Shown here: piece after piece, positions 18,035 to 27,142 of the stretch
How positions within the stretch are numbered: the first letter of the stretch is position 1
How the letters are laid out: every line of letters starts with the position of its first letter
Translations under genes and position numbers: made by a program
The notes under the pieces: generated by a model
Databases searched by the model: none
Told to the model about the DNA's origin: nothing
What the model saw: the letters and a program-made list of their open reading frames with translations, nothing else
Assembly (NCBI RefSeq): GCF_021538615.1
Contig: NZ_JAJHIZ010000003.1
Coordinates: 372,001 to 436,000 of the forward strand
Length of the DNA stretch: 64,000 bases
Source of the DNA: Niabella agricola
GTDB lineage: Bacteria; Bacteroidota; Bacteroidia; Chitinophagales; Chitinophagaceae
Reading direction: 5' to 3'

Positions 18035-21025
18035 TTAAAAGTCCAATTTCAATCCAATAATAAAGGATTTGGGAATCGGCAGGCTTCTGCCGTTGTAATA
18101 TCCCATATAATCCACCTGCTCGGGGTCTCCGCCCGAAAAAGAAGACAGGGTGAACAGGTTGGATGCAGTAACATATAACAGTGCTTTGTTAAACTTCGCT
18201 TTTGAAATATATGGAAGTTGCGAACAATCATAACCCAGGGTAAGACTGCGCAGCTTCAGATAACCTGCATTTTCCAGGAACAGGTCCTGATCAACCCGGT
18301 AAGGAATGGTGCTGCTCCAGGGATTGTACATCGGGTAATCATTATAGTCGAAGGTTTTTTGCCAGAACGTAACTTCTTTGATATAGCTGATATCCCTTGA
18401 ATTTTCGTTGTTGACAAAATCGAGTTTGCCGGAGGTCTGACGGTTGAGCAGTTTATGTCCGAACGCCATATAAAACAGCACATCCAGCGTAAACCGCTTG
18501 TATACCAGGTTGCTTCCCAATCCCCCGGTATATACCGGCAGGGCGTTTCCTTTCAGCACTTTGTCATTTTCATCAATGGTGCCATCGTTATTATGATCCG
18601 CCCACAATGCATCACCCGGCGAAAAGCTGATCAGTCCGCTAAAAGTAAGCGGATCGTAGGTTCCGTTGAGGTTCAGTTTACCCTTCGGTATCTCGCTTTC
18701 GCTATTGATAATCCCTTTGTTTTCATACACCCAGTAGGCATCCACTGGTTTACCTACTTCTATTTTCTTATTGCCATAAACGAGTGAACTGAGACCATAA
18801 GGCAACTGCAGCAATTTGTTTTTATTCCAGCTGAAATTACCGAACAGGTTCCAGCCGAAATCTTTTTGATGCTTTACTACTTCGGCATTCATTGTAAAAT
18901 TCAGTCCGCTGTTCTGAACCGTCATTCCCTGTACGTATTTATGCGAAAAGCCGTTCTCAGCAGGCATGCTTGTGGGTACGATCAGGTTTTTATTTTTATT
19001 GTTGTAATAATCCAGCCCCAATAAAATGCGGTTCTCGTATAAACCGATTTCTGTACCGATATTCATACGCACGCTGTAAGGCCAGTTATAATATTCATTT
19101 ACCCATCCAAAGGAATATGGTTGCGAAATCCCGGCCAAACCGGCATAGCTACCCAGGGTTGGCTCATCAGAGTAACCGAGATCTACGCGGTATTGAGGAC
19201 CGATCTTAAACCGGTTATCGGCCAACAGATTGCCAAACTGCCCCCAGGACCCCTTTAATACGAGGGTGCTCACTACTTCATTTTTCAGCAGTTCGTGCAC
19301 ATTAAACCGTGCGCTGGCCACGGGTGTAAACAACCATCGGGCATATTCTGAGAAATTAGAGTACCCATCGTACCGGCCAACAAAATCCAGGTCCAGCAGC
19401 TTTTTGAAGGAATAGCCGATCCGCCCGTATAAGGAAGAAAGATTGGCTTTTGCTTTATCCGTAAAAGGATAACCAAAGATATCGTTACGATTCATATACA
19501 GATCCGGAGTAAAGTCTGTATTAAGGAATATCTCTTTAATTTTTATAAAATCGTTTGGTGTATTATAGGCTACCAGATAGTCGTACTTAATAAAATCTGA
19601 TATGTATTGCTGACCGGCCTCCAAGCGGATCTCCTGGGTATTATTATTAACCGGCAATGTGTATTTAATATTGTTCATTACCGTAAACCGTTGGTTAAAG
19701 CCGGTATAAACTGATCCGAAATTGTTATTGTCCATCAGAGCCTTTCCATAAAACACATCCCGTAATGATTCTTCATAATCTGCTGCCAGCCGGGTATTCA
19801 ACTCCAGTTTATCAAACTTTGCCCGCGCGCTAAATGACCCGAAGAATGAGTTATTGATATTGTTGTCTACCGAGCCGGTGTATTTCCGCAAAAAGTTGTT
19901 GTAGGCCGCTACATTGGGGGCCAGGGGGTTGGCAAGGTCCGGAACAAATCTTGTTTCAGCAAAACGGTCCCTGAGACTACGGTTACGATCCCGGTCCATG
20001 CGTGTAGCGTTTACGTTACCGGATACAGTCAGCCATTTAGCAGGCAGCATGTTGATGCCAAAAACGATATTATACCGGTTCAATGAAGTGGCATCAAAGT
20101 TCTGGTCTTTTGTTTTGCTGATGTTGAACATGAAGTTGGCACGATCCATACCCCCCAGCAATCCTACGCCGAGGTAGTGCACTGGCTTTGCCTTATAGTA
20201 AACATCCGTCCAGTTGGAAGGCCCATAAAAATTAGGGTCCAGTGTATTGGCCACATACAACGGTTTGTTCTGAATCTGATCCAGTGTGGCATATTTTTGA
20301 TAATAGCGATCCCGGAACTCATTTTCATACTGGCTGTTGATACTATATACTGAAGGTCTTTTCAGGATTCCGAAATAGGTATCTACATTAATTTTACGGA
20401 AACCGGACTGGGCGTTTTTGGTGGTAATCCAGATGGCTCCGTTGCTTGCGATGGGGCCCAGTACCGCCAGGTCGGAAGGCGTTTTCAGCACCTCTATCTT
20501 CTCTATATTGTTTACGTCGATCGTAGAAAGAAAGTTGGTGCCGGAACCGATGCTGTTAAAATCATAACGCTGGATATTATACGTTAACGCATTTGCCTGT
20601 ACAAGCGGTACCCCGTTTACAAAAACAGCCGGTTGCTGCGCGATGAGATCCTGCTTATTGAATATCGGCATATTGAGTCCGCGGATATACATAAACTGTT
20701 CCGCACCTGGTTCTCCGCTTTCTTCATTCACGTATAACCCGGCAGCATTTCCTTTCAGGTACTGCTGCACACTAATGAACGGTGTTTTTTTTATGCCCGA
20801 CAAATTGATCAATGTCAGCAGGGAGGTGCTATCGCTTAGTCCGGGATGATTGGAACGTTTTAATTCCTGATTGAACTTCTGACTGGCAGTCGCCTTCAGT
20901 ATAGAATCCTGCTTCTCAGCATCGGTGAGCGTATCGACCTGGGCCATTCCATTTAAAGTTATTCCCAGCAGCAAAACAACAATCAATTGCCTTCCGCAGC
21001 GTACAAACAGCTTTTTCAATTGCAT
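18035..21025 (-). CDS. SusC-like TonB-dependent receptor lacking the N-terminal regulatory domain
   Basis: 996 residues with a signal peptide ending near GMAQ (29). Unlike the two other SusC proteins here, there is no carboxypeptidase-regulatory-like domain and no VVVxGYG TonB box. After the signal comes a charged linker (about 30-75), then a divergent plug (ISVQQYLKGNAAGLYV, FMYIRGLNMPIF, QPAVFVNGVPLVQANA, IEKIEVLKTPSDLAVLGPIASNGAIWITTKN). A normal SusC barrel follows, ending in PIPKSFIIGLKLDF. It is the first gene of the 12-gene operon. How it couples to TonB is not clear from the sequence; part of the linker may serve. Confidence 0.93.
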   Translation of the reverse strand: MQLKKLFVRCGRQLIVVLLLGITLNGMAQVDTLTDAEKQDSILKATASQKFNQELKRSNHPGLSDSTSLLTLINLSGIKKTPFISVQQYLKGNAAGLYVNEESGEPGAEQFMYIRGLNMPIFNKQDLIAQQPAVFVNGVPLVQANALTYNIQRYDFNSIGSGTNFLSTIDVNNIEKIEVLKTPSDLAVLGPIASNGAIWITTKNAQSGFRKINVDTYFGILKRPSVYSINSQYENEFRDRYYQKYATLDQIQNKPLYVANTLDPNFYGPSNWTDVYYKAKPVHYLGVGLLGGMDRANFMFNISKTKDQNFDATSLNRYNIVFGINMLPAKWLTVSGNVNATRMDRDRNRSLRDRFAETRFVPDLANPLAPNVAAYNNFLRKYTGSVDNNINNSFFGSFSARAKFDKLELNTRLAADYEESLRDVFYGKALMDNNNFGSVYTGFNQRFTVMNNIKYTLPVNNNTQEIRLEAGQQYISDFIKYDYLVAYNTPNDFIKIKEIFLNTDFTPDLYMNRNDIFGYPFTDKAKANLSSLYGRIGYSFKKLLDLDFVGRYDGYSNFSEYARWLFTPVASARFNVHELLKNEVVSTLVLKGSWGQFGNLLADNRFKIGPQYRVDLGYSDEPTLGSYAGLAGISQPYSFGWVNEYYNWPYSVRMNIGTEIGLYENRILLGLDYYNNKNKNLIVPTSMPAENGFSHKYVQGMTVQNSGLNFTMNAEVVKHQKDFGWNLFGNFSWNKNKLLQLPYGLSSLVYGNKKIEVGKPVDAYWVYENKGIINSESEIPKGKLNLNGTYDPLTFSGLISFSPGDALWADHNNDGTIDENDKVLKGNALPVYTGGLGSNLVYKRFTLDVLFYMAFGHKLLNRQTSGKLDFVNNENSRDISYIKEVTFWQKTFDYNDYPMYNPWSSTIPYRVDQDLFLENAGYLKLRSLTLGYDCSQLPYISKAKFNKALLYVTASNLFTLSSFSGGDPEQVDYMGYYNGRSLPIPKSFIIGLKLDF

Positions 21026-21711
21026 ACTAAACAGTTAATCAATTCAGAAAGAAATCTTTTATATAGTCAACTCTTAAATTATTAAGGCCTGGCTTCATAA
21101 AAAAAAGCCGTTGCTTCCCAATAGTCAACACAAAGTCCACTCATCGTTGCCAAATGCCAGGGCATTTAGAACAAAGGTTCTTTATCCACCAAATAAAGGC
21201 TCCTGAGAGCGAGAAAAATACACAAGTAAGCGTTCGTCAATAATCCCAATTCGTTCTGTTAAACCCTGCACTGATTCATTTCAAATACATTTAAAAATGT
21301 TTATTTCATTTTAACAGATTTCAAATATATAAGACTAAAATGTATCCAGCAAAACTTATTTAAAGTTTTTTATAATAATTTTTTTGTTAAAATACAATTA
21401 ATAAATCCTTAATGTTAAAGTAAAATAACCAACAACGGCTTTCAATCTTTTATAAAAAAATACTATAACTAATTAAAACTTAATTAAAAAAGACAAACCC
21501 TGTTTTTATTCCTACCATTGTTTCAAAATATTTTGCTTGCTTTCTTTCCGAAAAACGTATTAAAACTTACGTAAGTAATAAAAACCATTCGCAATATTCC
21601 CGAAACGTTCCCAACGGCGAAACGTTTGTGGCCGGGCAATGCCGCAGCCTGGCGTTCTCTCTGTTTAAGATGAAACGCCTGTGTACAGGCCTTTCAAACA
21701 GTAAGTTCCTG
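21026..21711. other. Leader and intergenic region upstream of the 12-gene operon
   Basis: About 690 bases without a credible gene, notably AT-rich between 21290 and 21530. It holds the candidate promoter of the minus-strand operon (21322-21353), which would leave a 5' leader of roughly 290 bases before the SusC start at 21025. The leader could carry regulatory RNA structure, but I see no known riboswitch. A 64-codon minus frame at 21567-21761 lacks protein character and overlaps the terminator. Confidence 0.5.
21322..21353 (-). promoter_or_regulatory. Candidate Bacteroidota promoter of the 12-gene operon
   Basis: Read on the minus strand, TTTG (21350-21353) is followed after 20 bases by TATATTTG (21322-21329). 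This matches the Bacteroidota sigma-ABfr pattern TTTG-N19-21-TAnnTTTG. Predicted transcription start is near 21315, giving a long untranslated leader. Confidence 0.5.
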
Positions 21712-21757
21712 CAATTAAAAAAGACCGCCCCAAACGAGAGACGGTCCTTTATTTTAT
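21712..21757 (-). terminator. Hairpin terminator after the galM-like gene
   Basis: On the minus strand GACCGTCTC and GGGGCGGTC pair (9 bp with two G-U) around the loop TCGTTT, followed by a run of T. On the plus strand the same hairpin also ends in a T-rich stretch. It lies just after the aldose 1-epimerase stop at 21783 and ends the arabinose-type PUL transcript. Confidence 0.75.
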
Positions 21758-21782
21758 GCACTCTGTAATAGTTTGCGCCAGC

Positions 21783-22985
21783 CTATTGTTTCACTGAAAA
21801 CTTATAATAAGAAACGGTATGATAAGTTGCGCCTGGCTTTAACTCTACACTTGGAAAAGCCGGCTGATTTGGAGAATCAGGGAAATGCTGCGTCTCGGCA
21901 CAGAAAGCGCCACGATGAATATCTTTTGCGCCGGATTTCAACGTATTCTTGCCTTCATTAAAGTTCCCGCTGTAAAATTGCAGGCCAGGCTCCTGTGTAT
22001 AGACATCCATTACCACTCCCGACTGATCGCCGGTAAATGTAGCAGCATGTGTTAAACCATAAGCCCCTTTGGTTCCGTTGAGCACATAATTATGATCGTA
22101 CCCTTTACCATATTTCAGTTGAATATTGTCGGTTCCGATGCGGGCCCCTATGGCTTCCGGCTTTGTAAAATCAAAAGGCGTGCCTGCCACAGGTTCCAGT
22201 TTGCCGGTAGGAATTAAGGTGGAATCTACCGGCGTGTATTTATCGGCATAGATCTGTGCCGTGTGTTTCAGGATATCGCCGCTACCTTCGCCGTTAAGGT
22301 TAAAGTAAGCGTGATTGGTCAGGTTCACAACGGTGTTTTTATTGGTTTGCGCACTATAACCCATCTTTATTGCGTTGTCTGATGTTACACTATAGGTCAC
22401 TTTCACCTTCAGTTCACCCGGAAACCCTTCCTCCAAATCGGGACTGGTGTAACTCAATTCCAGCGTACTGTCATTGGGCTGTACCGCATCCCATACCACG
22501 TACTGGAACCCCTTCTTGCCTCCGTGCAGGTTGTTAGGCCCGTTGTTGGCTGCCAGCGTATACTCCTTACCATCCAGCTTAAAACGGGCATGTGCGATAC
22601 GGTTACCATAACGGCCGATTGTAGCACCCAGATAGGCCTCCGTTGCTTTCTCATATCCTTCCACGCTGCTGAGCCCGATTACTACATCCGTAGGTTTACC
22701 GGATTTATCGGGTACCCAAAGCCCTACAATACGGCCTCCATAACTGGTAATGGCCACCCGCATTCCATTATTGTTCTTTAGGGTATACAACCCTGTTTTC
22801 TTTCCGTCGATGGTGGCTTCAAAGCTTGCAGGATTCAGCTCTGAGGCGCTACCGGTAGCAGCTGCAGTGGTGGAGTCGGTGCCGCTTTGTGCACTTTCTT
22901 TATTTTCCGGGGTTTTACAGGAAAGAATGCCTGCCGCCATCAGCGAAAAGGTTACCAATTTAAGCGTTTGATTCATGTGTATCAT
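21783..22985 (-). CDS. galM: Aldose 1-epimerase (mutarotase), lipoprotein form
   Basis: 400 residues. Lipoprotein signal with Cys23 (AAGILSCKTP); ATG at 22976 is an alternative start. The galactose-mutarotase fold is clear: YGGRIVGLWVPDK, LGATIGRYGNRIAHARF, NNLHGGKKGFQYVVWD, the catalytic-His region VNLTNHAYFNLNGEG, and the catalytic-Glu region FCAETQHFPDSPNQPAFP. It interconverts alpha and beta anomers of aldoses, here probably arabinose or galactose released outside the inner membrane. It is the last gene of the PUL, 40 bases after the GH127 gene. Membrane anchoring through the lipid suggests a periplasmic or surface site of action. Confidence 0.93.
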   Translation of the reverse strand: MIHMNQTLKLVTFSLMAAGILSCKTPENKESAQSGTDSTTAAATGSASELNPASFEATIDGKKTGLYTLKNNNGMRVAITSYGGRIVGLWVPDKSGKPTDVVIGLSSVEGYEKATEAYLGATIGRYGNRIAHARFKLDGKEYTLAANNGPNNLHGGKKGFQYVVWDAVQPNDSTLELSYTSPDLEEGFPGELKVKVTYSVTSDNAIKMGYSAQTNKNTVVNLTNHAYFNLNGEGSGDILKHTAQIYADKYTPVDSTLIPTGKLEPVAGTPFDFTKPEAIGARIGTDNIQLKYGKGYDHNYVLNGTKGAYGLTHAATFTGDQSGVVMDVYTQEPGLQFYSGNFNEGKNTLKSGAKDIHRGAFCAETQHFPDSPNQPAFPSVELKPGATYHTVSYYKFSVKQ

Positions 22986-23025
22986 TTTTCAATTTGTTTT
23001 TGCGTATAAAATTACTGATCCTTTC

Positions 23026-25053
23026 CTAAGGTACTACCGGGAATGCCACCACCCTCAAGCGGGTAAACCCGTAAGGAATCAGGACCAGCGGAACTTCTTC
23101 CGCAGCAACCGTTCCTTTGTAGATCCCCTCGCGGTCAGATACAGGCTGGTCGGCCACGCTTCCTTTTCCGGCATACCAGGCCGGTATTTGTTTTCCGGTA
23201 ACTGTAATGGTAACCGGCGCCATTTCCTGTACCCACTTAAAATCACTGCGCAACGGTTGTTCCGCTACTTTGAGTTGCGAAGGGTTTTCAATGATCCGCT
23301 TTACCAGTCCATAGTTCCAGGAATCTGTAGTCGTTAATGTTTCATAAACCCCTTCAGCGGCTTCTGTATCTGTGGCTACCTGCTCCTTCAACTTCAGCGC
23401 ATATACAAGGGGGCCGCGCTCAATGGCTCTTGAATTCCTTCCCCAGTTGCTCACCTGGATACGCATCGGCAATTTAAGCCGCACCACATCGCCAGTCTTC
23501 CAGGTCCGGTGCAGGGTTACCAGTCCCTGATGTATATCCGGCCGCTGCACTTCGCTGTTGATCCATAATTCCGGTTTTTGACACCAGGAAGGAATCCGCA
23601 ATAAAAAGGGGAACGGAATGGCAGCGTCTGTTTTTATCTCAAACCGGATCTCATCGCTGAACGGGTAGCTGGTTTTTTCCGCGATCGTTACAGACCGGCC
23701 GCCGATGGTTGTGGTCAGTTCGCTTGGAGCATACACAAGCGCTGCAATTCCATTGTGTGTGGTTTTATACCACAGGTTCCCGGCAAACTTCGGCCAGCCC
23801 TGGTGCATATTCGACAGGCAGCAACTATACCCGCTGCGGGCGCCAAATACATTATTCATCTGCCGGTCGAAGGGCAAAGAAAAATCATATACCCCCCGCT
23901 CCACGGCCACCTGGTTAGCGATCTGGAAATATTGTTTTTTGTTAAAATCAGCTGTGGTTTGGGGCGGAAACGCATTAAAGGTCATCCGTTCCAATGCATC
24001 GGCAAACTTCAGATCACCGGTAACGGAAAGGGCTTCCTCCATGGAGAACATCGTTTCCACGATTGCACATAACTCGGTACCTTGTGTGGGAAGATTGCCG
24101 TGCAGGTCTTCATCTGCCGAAAAGATTCCGTTGGGCAATCCATGCAATAACATGATGTCGTTCCAACCCGTATTTAGTATATCTATATATTTTTTATTAC
24201 CAGTCCGCTCGTAATTAAGCGCCGGTTCTTTGATGGCCATGCCTACATTTACGCCATGACGGGTCATCCAGGCTTTGTTATTCTGGAATGCGGCTGCATG
24301 CATTACCCAGTCGCGCCCTCCCAACATGGAACTCCATGGCAGAGACTGATCCCTGATCACCGCTGCCAGTTGTAATAGGAACGGCTCTTTGGTAACACTG
24401 TACAGCCATTGTGCCACCAGCATATTTTCAGACCCGCGGGACACCGCCCACTCCGTCCACTTTGACAGCGGAGCTTTTTTTAATGCCGCTTCCTGGTAAC
24501 GGAAATAACGCAACATAAACGGCAATACCCTTTTGTCTTTAGTGGCACTGTAATATTGCTGCAGCACTTTCAGCATTACCATCTTCGGCCACCAGTCTTC
24601 GCCTTTATCGGCAATTTCGGCGGTGATCGTCTTCCCGGTTTCCCGCTCATACGTCGTGAGCGGGCCAAAATATCCGGAAGGCCGCTGATGATCCAGTGTC
24701 CAATTAATATACTTCAGCACCTTCGCTTTTAACTGCGGATCGTTCAGCAGGTAGGCCACCGGTACGGCGCCGTCTAACCAATACGGCGTTTCCTCCCATC
24801 CGTCACCTTTCCCACCCAACCATCCATTGTCTTTCCTGATTTTATCATGTGTTTCATCCAGGTGTCCTGTCGAATTCAGGGCCACTGTTTTAAGCTGATC
24901 CAGCAGCCAGCCGGCGGGTTTTATGGCCCCGATATCAAAGGGCTCGTAAATACGCGGCACATAGCGCACCGCTTCTGCCTGTTGCTGTGCACCGGCCAAC
25001 TGTACTAAAAACAATAAACTGATACCGCAAAGAATATGCAATCGCATGTGCAA
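23026..25053 (-). CDS. GH127-type beta-L-arabinofuranosidase
   Basis: 675 residues with a signal peptide ending near AGAQ (23). It belongs to the DUF1680/GH127 group. The zinc-thiolate centre known from HypBA1 is present as Glu327-x-Cys329 (TELCAIVE) and the adjacent Cys411-Cys412 (SGYSCCLSN); one of the paired Cys is the nucleophile in the family. Other markers are YEPFDIGAIKPAGWLLDQL, WLGGKGDGWEETPYWLDG and WWPKMVMLKVLQQYY. The reaction is release of terminal beta-L-arabinofuranose, although some relatives (GH146 and others) have different linkages. It lies 45 bases after the GH43-GH93-like gene. Probably periplasmic. Confidence 0.9.
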   Translation of the reverse strand: MHMRLHILCGISLLFLVQLAGAQQQAEAVRYVPRIYEPFDIGAIKPAGWLLDQLKTVALNSTGHLDETHDKIRKDNGWLGGKGDGWEETPYWLDGAVPVAYLLNDPQLKAKVLKYINWTLDHQRPSGYFGPLTTYERETGKTITAEIADKGEDWWPKMVMLKVLQQYYSATKDKRVLPFMLRYFRYQEAALKKAPLSKWTEWAVSRGSENMLVAQWLYSVTKEPFLLQLAAVIRDQSLPWSSMLGGRDWVMHAAAFQNNKAWMTRHGVNVGMAIKEPALNYERTGNKKYIDILNTGWNDIMLLHGLPNGIFSADEDLHGNLPTQGTELCAIVETMFSMEEALSVTGDLKFADALERMTFNAFPPQTTADFNKKQYFQIANQVAVERGVYDFSLPFDRQMNNVFGARSGYSCCLSNMHQGWPKFAGNLWYKTTHNGIAALVYAPSELTTTIGGRSVTIAEKTSYPFSDEIRFEIKTDAAIPFPFLLRIPSWCQKPELWINSEVQRPDIHQGLVTLHRTWKTGDVVRLKLPMRIQVSNWGRNSRAIERGPLVYALKLKEQVATDTEAAEGVYETLTTTDSWNYGLVKRIIENPSQLKVAEQPLRSDFKWVQEMAPVTITVTGKQIPAWYAGKGSVADQPVSDREGIYKGTVAAEEVPLVLIPYGFTRLRVVAFPVVP

Positions 25054-25098
25054 TCATTAATAAAGGTCAAATATACAATAAATCACTCCCTGGCAGCC

Positions 25099-27141
25099 CT
25101 ACAAATTACCGCTTTTTTCAATGCGGCCAAACCGGATTTTTATATCATGTCCTCCCCCGGCCCTTTTTCTTGATGTTACAATACCAATCGTATGCGCATC
25201 AAACTGATACATACTTTGCCATAGAGTTTGTGTCCAGTCGGTTTGAAAAAGTACCGGATGATTCCAGGGCATGGGCTGTTTTTTCCAGGTACGCCCATAA
25301 TCGCCACTCACCGTTACCATTCCCAGGTTGGACGAAAGCAGGAGGTTCCCATCCAAAAGCGCCAACACATAGGGCGCCGCCTTTTGATCCGGTGCTTTTG
25401 TTCCCAACCCTTCTTCCCAGCGAAGGCCATCTGCACTTGTTTTACAATAGATGCCACATTCCTCCGGACCACAAACCTCGTATACCGCAATGAAGTTCCC
25501 ATTTTGCATCCGGTCTACAACCGGCATACCGGGCCTCGATTGCGGATGGCCGGGTGTATGCGCCACCCATATTTCCTTTCCCCAGGTTTTTCCAAAATCG
25601 TCCGAAACTTTTTGCGCAATGATCTGGCTATAAGAAGGCGACGCTGTAACATGCTTTTCACTGGCATACATCACTGCCAGCCGCCCATCTTTTAAAAAAT
25701 AAAAATGCGGCTCATAAATGCCTTTGTCGGGTTTTCCCAGGGCACCCGGGGCACCTTCGTTGGCATCGATGACGCTGAGCAGCTGCCAGCTGCTTCCATT
25801 ATCAAGGCTCTTATATACGGGCAGCCGGTATGACTCCTGCCACCGAACCGATCGGCCTGCCAGCAACACCGTTCCATCCGGTAAACGGATCATCTGCGCA
25901 TTGTCCAGATCCCTCCCCGGATCTGTGATCCAGCTGATGGGCTTCCAGGTTTTTCCCCGGTTACGGCTTTCTGCAATTTCCAGTTCCAACCCACCTTTGG
26001 GATCCTGCCGGTAGCCCTTGTTGCGCAATACTGTATAGGCGGCCAGCCAGTGATCTTTCGCAAGCTGCAACAGTCTTGGGTATTGCGCTCCATAGTTCGG
26101 CAATACTTCTCCGGATGTAGTTTTCCGGTAACCGGTACTAACGGTCACACTATCTGTCCATCGTACGGAAACAGCCGGAGTCTTTTGCTGTACCACAACA
26201 GGCCATCCGTTCCGGTACTCGATCCGGTCGATGTACATAATCCTTCCGTATCGCTTTTGATCAAATGCATCTTTCGGTATCGCGTGGTAGGCGATCCATT
26301 TTTTACCGCTCCAGTCTTTTATGATGGAGTTATGTCCGGGAGCAATGATCGCGTCATCACTTTTGAGAATCACACTGCTTTTGTTGGCAGCCACCATTCC
26401 CAGGCGCGTATACGGGCCCTGGATATTCCTCGATCGGGCCACCATTACCGCATAGTGCGCATCAATGCCGCAACAATTATCCCCCGAGTAATACAGGTAA
26501 TAATAGCCGCCATTATAATCGATCCAGGCACCTTCCACCAGTCTTCCATAATCCTTATCGGCTCCCGCCTGTATCACGGCCCGGTCGGCTGATCCCGTTG
26601 CAAATCTTGTCATCGACGGATCCATCTCGCGGATCCGCAGCGGCTGAAAGCCCGATCCCCAAACCATATAAAATTTTCCGGATTGCGGATCCCTGATCAC
26701 CATCGGGTCAATGGCTTCAAATTCGGGTCGCACAATCAGTGGTTTTCCGGAATCTTTAAAAGGCCCCTCCGGCCGGTCGGCAAAAGCCACACCAATGGCC
26801 TTGCCCGCGGCGGTATCCACCGTTTCAGCAGAATAGAACAGCACATATTTCTTCAGGTATTCATTGTACAAAACATGCGGAGCCCAGAAATCCTTATATC
26901 CCCATACCGGCTTTTCCGGCAGCGCATCTCCGATGATCTCCCAGTTTTCCAGGTCTTCAGAAACGGCTACCTGTATATGAAAGAATTTTCCGGCCGGACC
27001 GGAGTTGGTAGCATACGCATAATACTTTCCGCCGGCAGCAATTATGGTAGGATCGGGAAAATCTGTATGGATGACCGCCTGGCGCTGGGCACCGGCCTGC
27101 AGCCAACACACCATCGCCAGGAAACAAAGAACTTTTTTCAT
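25099..27141 (-). CDS. GH43 glycosidase fused to a sialidase-fold (GH93-like) domain
   Basis: 680 residues from the ATG at 27141. The frame is open to 27351, but those extra 70 residues overlap the upstream gene, and the signal peptide (MKKVLCFLAMVCWLQAGAQ) begins at 27141. Residues about 25-320 form a GH43 five-bladed propeller with base Asp30 (FPDPTII), modulator Asp145 (AIDPMVI) and acid Glu203 (VEGAWI). Residues about 335-680 carry Asp-box repeats (SRNRGKTW, SLDNGSSW, SDDFGKTW, SGDYGRTW) of a six-bladed sialidase fold. With arabinan enzymes around it, the second half is best read as GH93-like exo-arabinanase rather than sialidase (inference). It starts one base after the preceding GH43 stop. 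Confidence 0.88.
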   Translation of the reverse strand: MKKVLCFLAMVCWLQAGAQRQAVIHTDFPDPTIIAAGGKYYAYATNSGPAGKFFHIQVAVSEDLENWEIIGDALPEKPVWGYKDFWAPHVLYNEYLKKYVLFYSAETVDTAAGKAIGVAFADRPEGPFKDSGKPLIVRPEFEAIDPMVIRDPQSGKFYMVWGSGFQPLRIREMDPSMTRFATGSADRAVIQAGADKDYGRLVEGAWIDYNGGYYYLYYSGDNCCGIDAHYAVMVARSRNIQGPYTRLGMVAANKSSVILKSDDAIIAPGHNSIIKDWSGKKWIAYHAIPKDAFDQKRYGRIMYIDRIEYRNGWPVVVQQKTPAVSVRWTDSVTVSTGYRKTTSGEVLPNYGAQYPRLLQLAKDHWLAAYTVLRNKGYRQDPKGGLELEIAESRNRGKTWKPISWITDPGRDLDNAQMIRLPDGTVLLAGRSVRWQESYRLPVYKSLDNGSSWQLLSVIDANEGAPGALGKPDKGIYEPHFYFLKDGRLAVMYASEKHVTASPSYSQIIAQKVSDDFGKTWGKEIWVAHTPGHPQSRPGMPVVDRMQNGNFIAVYEVCGPEECGIYCKTSADGLRWEEGLGTKAPDQKAAPYVLALLDGNLLLSSNLGMVTVSGDYGRTWKKQPMPWNHPVLFQTDWTQTLWQSMYQFDAHTIGIVTSRKRAGGGHDIKIRFGRIEKSGNL

Positions 27142-27142
27142 G

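Noticed and set aside
25099..26144. C-terminal Asp-box domain as a true sialidase
   Set aside because: No sialic acid genes nearby and no secure Arg triad; the arabinose-type neighbours favour a GH93-like reading, though not proven.
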